From CAZTZL01 sp964617625 (GTDB lineage Bacteria > Zhuqueibacterota > QNDG01 > DSAB01): a stretch of DNA of 17,811 bases. A program made the position numbers and the translations under genes. The DNA lies in NCBI GenBank assembly GCA_964617625.1, contig CAZTZL010000054.1, positions 1 to 17,811 of the forward strand, in the 5' to 3' direction. Shown piece by piece: positions 1 through 7,930 of the stretch. Every line of letters begins with the position of its first letter. The first letter of the stretch is position 1. The notes beneath the pieces were generated by a model, which saw nothing but the letters and a program-made list of their open reading frames with translations, was not told where the DNA came from and made no database searches.

Positions 1-51
1 CAGGATGCTCCCCCAGTGAGCTTTTCCGATATAATACATTTCAGAAGACAT
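1..51 (-). CDS. Possible 5' end of a gene leaving the window at the left edge
   Basis: An ATG at 51 on the minus strand opens a frame with no stop up to the window edge (17 codons, MSSEMYYIGKAHWGSIL). Seventeen open codons alone mean little. The call rests on the strong promoter at 84-112 and the Rex-type operator at 140-157, both placed to serve a gene starting here. No good Shine-Dalgarno sequence is visible before this ATG or the in-frame ATG four codons later. I do not recognise the product. The context suggests a redox-regulated gene. Confidence 0.35.
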   Translation of the reverse strand, partial: MSSEMYYIGKAHWGSIL

Positions 52-83
52 ATTTGGAAGAAAATCTTAAAATTAGTTAGAAC

Positions 84-112
84 AGTATAAGAAATTTATT
101 TACTTTTGTCAA
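84..112 (-). promoter_or_regulatory. Sigma70-type promoter for the left-edge gene
   Basis: On the minus strand TTGACA (112-107) is followed after exactly 17 bp by TATACT (89-84), one base from consensus. Transcription would begin near 77 and run out of the window, about 26 nt before the candidate ATG at 51. Confidence 0.6.
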
Positions 113-139
113 GAAAAAAATGTACTAAAATTGTATTTA

Positions 140-157
140 TTGTGAAAACAAGCACAA
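140..157. promoter_or_regulatory. Rex-type operator
   Basis: The sequence TTGTGAAAACAAGCACAA contains a perfect TTGTG-N8-CACAA, the core of the Rex binding consensus (TTGTGAA-N4-TTCACAA). It lies about 27 bp upstream of the -35 box of the leftward promoter at 84-112. A Rex gene is encoded in this window, so a cognate regulator is present. The upstream placement is not the classic overlap with the promoter, so repression or activation are both open. Confidence 0.55.
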
Positions 158-324
158 TAAAAATAAGATAAAAATATAACCTTAATGGAAATTGATTTTA
201 TTAAACCGATTAAAAAAATACAGTCAGCAATAAAACCAATTCAATTGAAAAACACTCGTATAATAATGATAGATTAAATAAGCAATCAATGAAATTGAAC
301 AACATTGAATCGCAACTTAAACTG
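158..324. other. AT-rich intergenic stretch
   Basis: AT-rich sequence between the stop of the antiporter gene and the Rex-type operator. I see no gene and no convincing intrinsic terminator, only a short TTCAATTGAA palindrome near 240. Confidence 0.5.
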
Positions 325-2124
325 TTACAGCAATATTAACAAAAGTATCGATAGTCCAATAACAAACCAGATCATATAGGATGTCAGTACGCCGGAATGC
401 GCTTTTCTTAGAAATTTTGTCACGCCCATAATCGCTGTTCCGCTTACTTCATAAATGTCAAATCTTTTTTTATTTGCCCATGTATAAATCTTCCGGATTC
501 CTTTTATATTTTTAATTGTATCATAAAATCCGGTTCCTGTAATCCTTGTTACTGCAGGCAATTTTTCTCCGCCAATAAAACTCTCAGCTTCCCGCACGGA
601 CAAAATTTTTCCCGCCATATAAATAATCAAACCGATAACAATTCCCATTAAGATCATGACAGTCGCCAGCCCCGGTGACCAGATCCCGGGATATAAAAAG
701 TGAGGTACAGACGGTATTAAAAAGTATTTTACCGGTATTGAATAAGCAAAAATTCCAAAAAGGATACAAATAGACGCCAATACAATAACGGGAATGATCA
801 TGACAGTACTGACTTCTTTTATTTTCCGCGATTCAATTCTCTTATCGGGAATCCCCAGGAAAATGGAATGTGTGAGTTTCATAAAGCTCGCCAAAGTAAG
901 GGCGCTGCCAAACATTGCTGCTACCAGCCAGACAACCCACAAATGCCCGCCTGTTTTACCCACTTCCACCAATCCCTGATAAACCATCCATTTGGAAAAG
1001 AAGCCATTGAGTGGCGGAATTCCGGAAATGGCAAAAGCTGCGACCAAGAAAGAAAAAAATGTAACAGGCATGAGTTTACCCAATCCACCCAGTTTATTCA
1101 AATCGGTTGTCCCTGCTCGATGCTGAACTGCCCCGCCGCATAAAAAGAGACATGCCTTATAAACGGAGTGGTTTAACATGTGAAAAATACCCCCGGCGAT
1201 ACCAATGGGATTTCCGGTCCCGAGTCCTAAAACCATATATCCGACTTGTGAAACCGCATGATAGGCCAGTAAACGTCTCAGATCGTGCTGGATTAATGCC
1301 ATCATCACAGCTGCCAGTATGGTTACTGCACCTGTTGCCATCAAATAGAAATTGGGGATCCATGACATTTTAAAGAGGGATAAACACATTCTTCCTAACA
1401 GATAGATACCCAGGAGTTTATCCAGAGCGGCTGGCAGATAGGCCGTGACGGAAACAGGGGCATGCTCGGCGACTTCCGGAATCCATGTATGAAGGGGCAT
1501 AGCCCCCGCTTTGGCAAACGCGCCCAGGGAAAGACAAAAAAACGCGAGATATGGCAAAAAGGAATGAAATGGAAGTGCAATTTTATCCATCTCAAATGTA
1601 GAAGACAGATTGTAGATCACAAGAATCCCCAGCAACATCAGCGCATCACTTCCACCAACAATGATAAGTGTTTTCTTGGCTGCAGGCGCAGCTTCGCCCC
1701 CACCCGTAAGCACCAGTAAATAAAGTGTAATTCCGAGAAAACCCCAGAATAATAAAAGCACAAGAAGATGATTGGCCAATAAAACACCATGCGAAGCTCC
1801 CAGGGTCCAGAGCAATGCGCCATAGTAAATGCCGTAATTGCCTTTGCCTTCCATATACTTTATTGAATAAAGAGTGATGAGAAATCCAAATAATCCGGAT
1901 GCTAAAAGAATAAATCCGCTCAGGTTGTCCAGTCTGAGAATAATTTGATCGTTTAAAATGTACTCTAACGGTTTGTTGAAGAACAAGAAAAAATTGAAAA
2001 TAAAAATTCCTGCAGTACAAATCAATGCCAGCACCCATTTTGGAACAACCATCTTTTTGGGCAAAACAACACAAACAATACCAAACAGGAGCGGAACGAG
2101 AATAGGATATAGCAGAGAATTCAT
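325..2124 (-). CDS. Complex-I-like proton/ion-translocating antiporter subunit (NuoL/MrpD/HyfB family)
   Basis: This 599-aa polytopic membrane protein carries the Proton_antipo_M core: GAFAKAGAMPLHTW near residues 201-214, HDLRRLLAYHAVSQVGY near 280-296, a helix with HMLNHSVYKACLF near 315-327, and GIPPLNGFFSK ending at Lys378. The lysines expected in the ion path are present at 205, 236, 323 and 378. The TM5 motif, normally W-E-x-x-G-x-x-S-Y-L, reads WGFLGITLYLL around 127-137, so the conserved Glu is Gly128. Start: GGAGG at 2135-2131 sits 6 nt before the ATG at 2124; another ATG at 2130 has no spacing. It has its own promoter and no complex I genes are adjacent in view, so its partner complex is unknown. 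NuoL, MrpD, HyfB and DabB roles cannot be separated from sequence alone. Confidence 0.85.
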   Translation of the reverse strand: MNSLLYPILVPLLFGIVCVVLPKKMVVPKWVLALICTAGIFIFNFFLFFNKPLEYILNDQIILRLDNLSGFILLASGLFGFLITLYSIKYMEGKGNYGIYYGALLWTLGASHGVLLANHLLVLLLFWGFLGITLYLLVLTGGGEAAPAAKKTLIIVGGSDALMLLGILVIYNLSSTFEMDKIALPFHSFLPYLAFFCLSLGAFAKAGAMPLHTWIPEVAEHAPVSVTAYLPAALDKLLGIYLLGRMCLSLFKMSWIPNFYLMATGAVTILAAVMMALIQHDLRRLLAYHAVSQVGYMVLGLGTGNPIGIAGGIFHMLNHSVYKACLFLCGGAVQHRAGTTDLNKLGGLGKLMPVTFFSFLVAAFAISGIPPLNGFFSKWMVYQGLVEVGKTGGHLWVVWLVAAMFGSALTLASFMKLTHSIFLGIPDKRIESRKIKEVSTVMIIPVIVLASICILFGIFAYSIPVKYFLIPSVPHFLYPGIWSPGLATVMILMGIVIGLIIYMAGKILSVREAESFIGGEKLPAVTRITGTGFYDTIKNIKGIRKIYTWANKKRFDIYEVSGTAIMGVTKFLRKAHSGVLTSYMIWFVIGLSILLLILL

Positions 2125-2575
2125 ATTCATCCTCCTTATCAAGTTCTTTGTGATGGACTGCTTTGACTAAAGAACAGGAAGTCTTTTCACTCTTCCAAAA
2201 ACAATGAATTGTGTTTTTTGATAATCAATGAATAGACAGATGAAACCGGTCGAAAAAGACGATAACTAAATTCTGGAATCCGAATAAAAAGAAGTGCCTT
2301 TTTGAGCTTCGCAGAGTTCCCGGACAGGACGGGACAAATAAAATAACAGAGTGAGATTTATCAGATGAGATGAGAATACAAGTAACGGATACTTTTAACA
2401 GGATACAAAAAAATATTTTTTCATGTATAAATCGATAAGCCTCCGATTTTTTTTGTATATGAGATTATAAATAAAATATTTACAATTGTCAAGGAGAAAA
2501 TATTGAAAACCGGCAGACAACTTCGGGTGTATTTGGGGAATCTTAATTCGGAGATTTACAGATAATCATATGGGA
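2125..2575. other. Intergenic region with long leader for the antiporter gene
   Basis: No real gene is seen here. It contains the promoter at 2464-2492, so the antiporter mRNA would carry a leader of roughly 330 nt. Within the leader an imperfect inverted repeat (CAAAAACAAT...ATTGTTTTTTG type) lies at about 2196-2220. A 9-codon minus-strand reading frame begins near 2425, but its GGAGG-like sequence is too far away to be convincing. No clear intrinsic terminator for the protease gene was found. Confidence 0.5.
2464..2492 (-). promoter_or_regulatory. Perfect consensus promoter for the antiporter gene
   Basis: The minus strand has TTGACA at 2492-2487, a 17-bp spacer, then TATAAT at 2469-2464: a full match to the sigma70 consensus. 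The spacer holds TTGTAAATATTTT, which resembles one half of the Rex box upstream of rex (TTGTGAATATTTTCAC), but the second half is degenerate. Rex control of this promoter is therefore only a suggestion. Confidence 0.7.
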
Positions 2576-3064
2576 TTATGAAAGAAAATCAATAAGCAGC
2601 TTATCCAAAGCCTGAACTGCCTTTGCAACCTCACTGCTCATTTTCCCGAACAGCTCAATCGATTTGGGTTGAATACCAATCAGAAACGGATTTTTGTGAT
2701 GCTTTTCAATAAGCTCCATCAACATCGTTAGCGGCACTTTATGGGTGGAGATTGCGGGAACGAATTGTCCAGCATCATGGATGGTGAACAATCGGATCTC
2801 GCCGGCGCGGCCTTGAAAATTGACCGCATCGATAAATAAAACAGATTTTATGGATTGATTCTCCAGGCAATCAAAAACAAGTCCTTCCACACCCTGTTCT
2901 GTTTCCAAAAAAACCCGCTCAAAAAAGCGGGCTTTAAGTTTTGTTACAATTTGAATGCCGGCACCGTCGTCGGCACGATCGGAATTGCCCAGTCCGATAA
3001 TTGACAGCGATTCCGGCTCGACGAGCTGTGAAAGCCGATTCAGCAATGCCTCTTCATCAGACAT
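2576..3064 (-). CDS. [NiFe] hydrogenase maturation protease (HycI/HybD family, peptidase M52)
   Basis: 162 aa. This endopeptidase removes the C-terminal tail of the hydrogenase large subunit once nickel is inserted. The family signature GLGNSDRADDGAG lies at residues 24-36. The expected metal ligands are visible: Asp32 in the DDG motif, Asp79 in FIDAV, and His108 in STHKVPL. Length is normal for the family. The start ATG lies inside the last codons of the large-subunit gene (8-nt overlap), so translation is coupled and its substrate is very likely the adjacent alpha subunit, which carries a short tail after DPCxSCxxH. It is the last gene of the rex-hydrogenase run. Confidence 0.9.
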   Translation of the reverse strand: MSDEEALLNRLSQLVEPESLSIIGLGNSDRADDGAGIQIVTKLKARFFERVFLETEQGVEGLVFDCLENQSIKSVLFIDAVNFQGRAGEIRLFTIHDAGQFVPAISTHKVPLTMLMELIEKHHKNPFLIGIQPKSIELFGKMSSEVAKAVQALDKLLIDFLS

Positions 3065-4346
3065 GCTCTACCTGAACAAGATGAGTCGAACAACTGATAC
3101 AAGGATCATACGCACGTGCAATCACTTCGCAATGGTATCGAATGGTTTGATCATCCGCATCTTGAGACAGAAGGTTCTCAACAGCTTTTCTCATATATTT
3201 TTCAATATCTTCCAGACTTTGGCCTGTTGGAATAATGAAGTTGGATTCGGCCACCAGACCGTCTTTGATCTGATAATAATGATAAAGCGTTCCTCTCGGC
3301 GCTTCAACAGATCCGACTCCAGATCCTTCGGTGCGTGCCGGTGCCACTATTGGAGGATCTTTTTTATATTTGAGTATGTTATCGACATATCCGGGAATCT
3401 GTTCCAGCGCCCACACCATTTCAATAGCCTGCGCATGGTTATTGAAAATCGGATTTTTCAACCATCGTTTGTTCCAGTATTTTTTATACAGCTTTCCGGC
3501 CTGGCCTTTCAGCCGTTCGCCCAGATTATTGACTCGGGCCAATGCGCCCACCGTATAGGGTTTCTTCTTATAAAGACAGTGTTTTGCCGCAGAGTGAGAA
3601 ACGAAAAATTCGTTGGTCAGCTTTTTATATTCCGCAGAATCGACCACTTCACCCGTCGAGATACGAATCTGATCTCCGACGATGCCAAACTCATTATTGC
3701 CCGGCTCGCAGCACATAAATACCGTATCCATTTCATAAAAATCGGGAATCTCCAGACTTGCCAGAATTTCTAAAGCCCGCTCGGCATAGGGAATATATTT
3801 TTGAGATTGTTTTTTAATATTTAAAAGGGTTGTATGGTCAAGATATTTACCAAATCCGCCTACGGTTGGATTTTCGCCGTGAATCATGCGCCCGCTGGTC
3901 ATCTTCATGATATGATTGGCAAATTTTTTCAGTTCGAGCGCTTTCAGAACGTCCTCTCCATATTTTTCAGCCATCGCGACAGCGGACGGATACCCCAGAA
4001 AATCTGGAAGGGCCAGAAAAAAAACATGCAAAGAATGGCTTTCCAGCATTTCGCCCATGTGCATCAGTGAACGCATCCAATGGGCCTTCGGCGGGATTTC
4101 AATTCCGAGTGCCTTTTCCAGACCGCGCAGGGCGGCATACCGGTGCGAAATCGTGCAAATCGCACAAATCCGGCAGGTAATACTAACATCCTCCTCAGGT
4201 GTTTTACCGACAACCAGTGTTTCGATAAGACGCGTGCCTTCCAGTATATCAAATCGAACCTTTTTTACCCGGCTTCCCTCGATCTGAACGGTAATCCCAC
4301 CTTCACCTTCAACGCGGGCCAAAGGTTCAACAACAATTTCTCGCAT
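3057..4346 (-). CDS. hydA: Group 3b [NiFe] hydrogenase large (alpha) subunit
   Basis: 429 aa, cytosolic, holds the NiFe(CN)2CO active site. The two ligand motifs are present: N-terminal RICAICTISH with Cys61 and Cys64, and C-terminal DPCISCSTH with Cys416 and Cys419. Seven residues (LVQVEHV) follow His422 and should be cleaved by the downstream protease. The N-terminus VEPLARVEGEGG is typical of hydrogenase large subunits. Its ATG shares one base with the stop of the delta gene (TAATG), implying coupled translation. With beta, gamma and delta it matches the soluble bifunctional (sulf)hydrogenase HydBGDA, which links H2 oxidation or evolution to NADP(H) or NAD(H) and can reduce polysulfide in some organisms. 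The group 3b assignment rests mainly on the four-gene set. Confidence 0.93.
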   Translation of the reverse strand: MREIVVEPLARVEGEGGITVQIEGSRVKKVRFDILEGTRLIETLVVGKTPEEDVSITCRICAICTISHRYAALRGLEKALGIEIPPKAHWMRSLMHMGEMLESHSLHVFFLALPDFLGYPSAVAMAEKYGEDVLKALELKKFANHIMKMTSGRMIHGENPTVGGFGKYLDHTTLLNIKKQSQKYIPYAERALEILASLEIPDFYEMDTVFMCCEPGNNEFGIVGDQIRISTGEVVDSAEYKKLTNEFFVSHSAAKHCLYKKKPYTVGALARVNNLGERLKGQAGKLYKKYWNKRWLKNPIFNNHAQAIEMVWALEQIPGYVDNILKYKKDPPIVAPARTEGSGVGSVEAPRGTLYHYYQIKDGLVAESNFIIPTGQSLEDIEKYMRKAVENLLSQDADDQTIRYHCEVIARAYDPCISCSTHLVQVEHV

Positions 4347-5125
4347 TATAGGACTCCCAATATTTTTTTCAATGGTTTCATCATACCGCTGCCAGTATGG
4401 ATTCGGAAACGATTTTTAATTTCCTCGATGCTAAATCCCTTCTCCTTCAACAGATTGAATTCAGAAGAGACATTGGCTTCATCGACCGGTCCCCAGCATC
4501 CGAGACAGGGCAATCCGTGAGAAGGACATACCGCACCGCATCCGGAAGCAGTCAAAGGCCCGACACACATAATGCCTTTCAAAAGGAGACAATCGTTTTC
4601 TTTCCACCGGCACTCGGCACACACGGGATGATCGGGAAACGCCGGAACATTGTCGCGGATAAAATGGGAAAAACAATAAAAAAATTGATCCGCGTCGATG
4701 GGACACCCCGGAATGTAAAAATCCACATGAACGAATACATCGATGGGCTTGGATTCGATCGGGGTCCGCAGTTCGAAAAAGTTGTCGCCGTAGACCGCCC
4801 GGAATCTCTTGTCCCAGCCCCCGCCGCCCAATTCCATGGCCTGAATACCCCCGTAACAGGAACAATTCCCGATGGCAACCAGAAACTTGGTCCGCTCACG
4901 GATTTCTTTCACCTGCTCCGCCTGTTCCTGATTCGAAATCGATCCTTCCACGAGCGCAATGTCCAGTTCGGTATTATCGTTATCGCTTTTCGCCAGCGAA
5001 AAGGATTTTATTTCGGCCGAACCAAAGAAATCCAGGAGCTTGTCCTCACTGTGAATGATGGTTAACTGATCGCCGTTACAGCCGGTAAAACCATAGAGTC
5101 CGACACGTTTTTTTCCGTTATCCAA
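4346..5125 (-). CDS. hydD: Group 3b [NiFe] hydrogenase small (delta) subunit
   Basis: 259 aa, carries the FeS relay next to the NiFe site. Proximal-cluster region residues include Cys16 (TGCNGD), Cys88 (GNCSCYGG) and Cys141 (PGCP). A cysteine-rich C-terminal half (Cys169, 172, 179, 187, 196, 200, 207, 210) can bind two further clusters. No Tat signal is present, in keeping with a cytosolic enzyme. The start is a TTG at 5125 preceded by AGGAGA at a suitable distance; no ATG occurs before the conserved YGFTGC motif. The gene is separated from gamma by 232 bp of repeats but overlaps alpha by one base. Confidence 0.92.
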   Translation of the reverse strand: MDNGKKRVGLYGFTGCNGDQLTIIHSEDKLLDFFGSAEIKSFSLAKSDNDNTELDIALVEGSISNQEQAEQVKEIRERTKFLVAIGNCSCYGGIQAMELGGGGWDKRFRAVYGDNFFELRTPIESKPIDVFVHVDFYIPGCPIDADQFFYCFSHFIRDNVPAFPDHPVCAECRWKENDCLLLKGIMCVGPLTASGCGAVCPSHGLPCLGCWGPVDEANVSSEFNLLKEKGFSIEEIKNRFRIHTGSGMMKPLKKILGVL

Positions 5126-5167
5126 AATATTTCTCCTGATGTATAAAAATTCCTTTAAATTTGATGA

Positions 5168-5250
5168 TTTTCAAAAATACTATCTCAATAATATCTCCCC
5201 TTATAAGGGGAGATATAGAGGGGTTCATTGATAGATAGTATTTTAGAAAA
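5168..5250. repeat. 83-bp nested palindrome between gamma and delta genes
   Basis: The outer arms 5168-5184 and 5234-5250 (TTTTCAAAAATACTATC versus its complement) match at 16 of 17 positions. Inside, 5191-5216 is a perfect 26-bp palindrome built on ATATCTCCCC. TCAAT and ATTGA form an intermediate pairing. As RNA it would fold into a long stem in the middle of the hydrogenase transcript. It could be a MITE-like insertion, a processing or stability element, or an attenuator; no U-run follows directly, so it is not a classic terminator. Confidence 0.75.
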
Positions 5251-5288
5251 TCTTGACAATATAATACAATACTCATGAAATAGTGCAC

Positions 5289-5358
5289 TATATACTACAT
5301 ACTCCATACCAAATACGATATACGATATACCACATACTATATACCATATACTAAATAC
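5289..5358. repeat. Ten tandem heptamers (NNNATAC)
   Basis: From 5289 to 5358 every seventh base starts a new unit ending in ATAC on the plus strand (GTATNNN on the minus strand). There are ten consecutive units with no indel; the first three bases vary (tat, tac, tcc, caa, gat, gat, cac, tat, cat, taa). The last unit touches the stop codon of the gamma gene (5358-5360). This is a short tandem repeat in the 3' flank of gamma. Confidence 0.85.
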
Positions 5359-6215
5359 TAAATCAATCCCTTCATATGGATCACATCCCAGTAAGTAAAA
5401 ATCGGCCCGTCCAGGCAGGTATAGATATATCCGCCGATGATACAATGGCCGCATTTCCCGACGCCGCACTTCATCCGCCGTTCCAGTGTCATTAAAATCT
5501 GGTGCTTCGGAATGCGAAGCTGCAGCAATTCAGCCACAACAAACTTGTACATCACGGGCGGACCGCAAACCGCCACATAGGTGTTCTCGGGATCGATATT
5601 CGTAAGGTGTTTGAACAGCCGTGTCACCAGACCGGTATAGCAGGGCCACTTTCCCGTGTCATCCTGATCCACGGTCAGAAGACAGGTTAAATCGTCGCGC
5701 TGGCGAAGGCTTAAAAACTCTTTTCTGAAAAGCATCTCGCTTGGATTTTTGGCGCCGTAAAGCAAATATATATTTCCAAACTGATCCCGGTTATCCAGAG
5801 CATACTGCAACAGGGAACGCAGGGGAATGGCTCCCAATCCCCCAACGACAATGACCAGATCTTTTCCTCGGATTTTATCGATCGGAAAACCATTGCCGTA
5901 CGGCCCGCGGACACCCAAGATATGATTTTCTTTCATCTGGAAAATCGCGTTGGTGATCTGGCCGACGCGCCGAATTCCAAACTCGATCAGTCCCGGGCGG
6001 GAAGGCGTCGAGGAAATTGAAAACGGAGCCTCTCCCATTCCGGGCATCGAAACCATCATGAACTGGCCGGGAAGATATTCAAGCGTCATGGCCCTTTCCA
6101 TATCCACCGCCCGCACCTGAAAGAAATGCACATCCTCGGTCAATGGATAACGCCGTATGAGGCGCATCGGTTCGGGCAAATACGGATTGGTTAACTGCTC
6201 TGCACTATTTTTCAT
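5358..6215 (-). CDS. hydG: Group 3b hydrogenase gamma subunit, FAD/NAD(P)-binding with [2Fe-2S] cluster
   Basis: 285 aa. Ferredoxin-NADP reductase-like electron-transfer subunit that exchanges electrons with NAD(P)H. The FAD-binding region shows PGQF (49-52) and PFSISS (64-69). The nucleotide-binding region begins at VVGGLGAIPLRS (123-134), and CGPPVM lies further on. The C-terminus carries four cysteines (250, 255, 258, 267) in the CxxxxCxxC...C arrangement of a [2Fe-2S] cluster, as in PyrK and HydG. A strong Shine-Dalgarno (GGAGGTG) precedes the ATG, which overlaps the beta stop by 4 nt (ATGA). The related PyrK family is excluded by the hydrogenase context. Confidence 0.92.
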   Translation of the reverse strand: MKNSAEQLTNPYLPEPMRLIRRYPLTEDVHFFQVRAVDMERAMTLEYLPGQFMMVSMPGMGEAPFSISSTPSRPGLIEFGIRRVGQITNAIFQMKENHILGVRGPYGNGFPIDKIRGKDLVIVVGGLGAIPLRSLLQYALDNRDQFGNIYLLYGAKNPSEMLFRKEFLSLRQRDDLTCLLTVDQDDTGKWPCYTGLVTRLFKHLTNIDPENTYVAVCGPPVMYKFVVAELLQLRIPKHQILMTLERRMKCGVGKCGHCIIGGYIYTCLDGPIFTYWDVIHMKGLI

Positions 6216-7237
6216 ACCTTCACCTCCTCACCCCTTAACCGTTTTGCAATCGTGGCAATATCGATATCGACCGGACAGGTTTCGATACAGCGGCCGCAGC
6301 CGATGCATGCGGGTTTGCCGTACTGCCCGACAAAAGCCTGCAGTTTATGCGTAAACCGTAATTTCAAACGCTCTGCCCTGGATTCGCGAAAGTTGTGGCC
6401 GCCTGCCACCATCGAGTAATTTTTAAACAGGCAGGAATCCCACTTTCGAACACGATCTCCTTCGGTTTTATTCAATTCAATCGTATCGGTAATATTGTAA
6501 CACGGACAGGTCGGGCAAACAATGGTGCAGGCGCCGCAGGAGAGGCACTTTTCTCCTTCCTCAGCCCAAATCTCGCTGTCGTAACTCAATTCCATGATTT
6601 CAGGCATTCCCGTCAGATCGATATCCATCTTAAACTGGGAATTCCGGTATTCACGCCAGTGGATATATTTCTTAAGGTCTTTCGGCTCGATGGTCTCATC
6701 GATGATTTTTGGACAATCTCGAATGATATCGTCACCGACACTCGATCCGACCCACACAAGGAAAAAATCACCCAGATCCGTTAAAAAGAGATCGAATCCT
6801 TCCTCGACCGTATCCGTGTTGGTCGCATTACAGAAACATTTCTCATCGGGAATGCAGGAAAGACCGATAATGATAGTCCGGTTTCTTCTGTTCATATAAT
6901 AGGGATCGTAATAGGTTTTACCGAAGAAATCATCCATAATCAACAAAGCATGAATATCACAGGGATGCAGTCCAAAAAGAACCCGCTCGGGGGTATCTTC
7001 AAAATTGGCTTCATACCCTTTTTCGCTGTACCGGAACATGCTGTATTTCGGCGGGGACAACAGCTTTTTAAACGGAAGTGTCGTACGGATCGCTGTCAGG
7101 TCCACCCGGGACAAATCCGTAATCGGACTCAGCACATACCGGTCTCCCTCTTTCTGGGGCCCCCACAATTCACCAAAGGGTTTGACACATTCAAGAAAAC
7201 AGGATAAATCTTGTTTTCTAAGTTTGACTGCTCTCAT
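6212..7237 (-). CDS. hydB: Group 3b (sulf)hydrogenase beta subunit, two [4Fe-4S] clusters
   Basis: 341 aa, electron-transfer subunit related to anaerobic sulfite reductase subunit A. Visible motifs: FGLHPCDIHAL around 88-98, a CxxCxxCxxxC set at Cys231, 234, 237 and 241 followed by Cys244 and 246, and a second set at Cys311, 314, 317 and 321 (CIGCGRCIETCPVDI). Cys128, 134 and 136 are additional. In the family this subunit passes electrons between the flavin subunit and the NiFe module and is linked to sulfur reductase activity. Its ATG lies 2 nt after the rex stop and has GGAG at a good distance, so rex and the hydrogenase genes are one transcription unit. Confidence 0.9.
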   Translation of the reverse strand: MRAVKLRKQDLSCFLECVKPFGELWGPQKEGDRYVLSPITDLSRVDLTAIRTTLPFKKLLSPPKYSMFRYSEKGYEANFEDTPERVLFGLHPCDIHALLIMDDFFGKTYYDPYYMNRRNRTIIIGLSCIPDEKCFCNATNTDTVEEGFDLFLTDLGDFFLVWVGSSVGDDIIRDCPKIIDETIEPKDLKKYIHWREYRNSQFKMDIDLTGMPEIMELSYDSEIWAEEGEKCLSCGACTIVCPTCPCYNITDTIELNKTEGDRVRKWDSCLFKNYSMVAGGHNFRESRAERLKLRFTHKLQAFVGQYGKPACIGCGRCIETCPVDIDIATIAKRLRGEEVKV

Positions 7238-7239
7238 TA

Positions 7240-7917
7240 CTAAGTCTCCGAAATAAATGGATTTTTTTTGTTCTTATTTAAAGCATTTACAAAATAAATC
7301 ACGTTTTCCAGTTCAATCTGAAGATGAACATTATTGACAATCGCCTCATCTGATCCGCGCAGCCGAATCGGAGCAAAATTTAAAATGCCTTTTATCCCTG
7401 CGGACAGCATCATTTCACAAACCTGCTGTGCTGCATAATCCGGAACGGCGATAATGCCAATTTGAATATCATGTTTTTTAACATAGGCCGGGAATTCGTC
7501 AATGGGTAAAATGGGTATTTTGATCTTCTTATTTATTTTCGCAGCATTGACATCAAACCCCGCAACGACTTTGATCCGTTCCCGTTCAAAGCCTTTGTAC
7601 TGCATTAACGCTGTTCCGATATTCCCTGCTCCGACAACAATCACTTTTTGATCTTTATCTTTACCGAGAATGTTCTGCAGCTTTTCAAGCAGTGCATCGA
7701 CCTGATACCCCCCCTTTTTATTTCCGGATATCCCGAACAGAGAAAAATCTTTTCTGACCTGGGCTGCCGTGGCCCCGACCGCTTCTCCCAGAGTATCCGA
7801 AAACACCCTGACAAAACCGAGATCTTTCAATCGTGAAAGTGCTTTTCTGTAACGGGACAGTCTGGTAATGCACTTTTTATTGACGATCATCTTCTCATTT
7901 AATAGATTCATATTCAC
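7240..7917 (-). CDS. rex: Redox-sensing transcriptional repressor Rex
   Basis: About 225 aa. N-terminal winged-helix domain with RLSRYRKALSRLKDLG, then SDTLGEAVGATAAQVRKDFS and the glycine-rich turn KKGGYQVDAL. A C-terminal Rossmann fold follows with VVGAGNIGTAL, ending with NFAPIRL and the conserved NVHLQIELENVIYFVN. Rex senses NADH/NAD+: NADH releases it from DNA. I chose the GTG at 7917 because GGAG lies 9 nt upstream; the ATG at 7911 has a 15-nt gap but gives nearly the same protein. It is the first gene of the hydrogenase operon and has a Rex-like box upstream, so autoregulation and hydrogenase control are expected. Confidence 0.93.
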   Translation of the reverse strand: MNMNLLNEKMIVNKKCITRLSRYRKALSRLKDLGFVRVFSDTLGEAVGATAAQVRKDFSLFGISGNKKGGYQVDALLEKLQNILGKDKDQKVIVVGAGNIGTALMQYKGFERERIKVVAGFDVNAAKINKKIKIPILPIDEFPAYVKKHDIQIGIIAVPDYAAQQVCEMMLSAGIKGILNFAPIRLRGSDEAIVNNVHLQIELENVIYFVNALNKNKKNPFISET

Positions 7918-7930
7918 AATAATTATCTCC

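Noticed and set aside
2205..2228. FNR/CRP-like half-sites TTGAT/ATCAA near 2217
   Set aside because: Spacing is too short (TTGATAATCAA), and the position within the transcribed leader does not fit an activator site.
2421..2461. AATCG/CGATT stem followed by T8 as a plus-strand terminator
   Set aside because: No plus-strand gene ends here, and the stem is only 5 bp; it is more likely part of the AT-rich leader.
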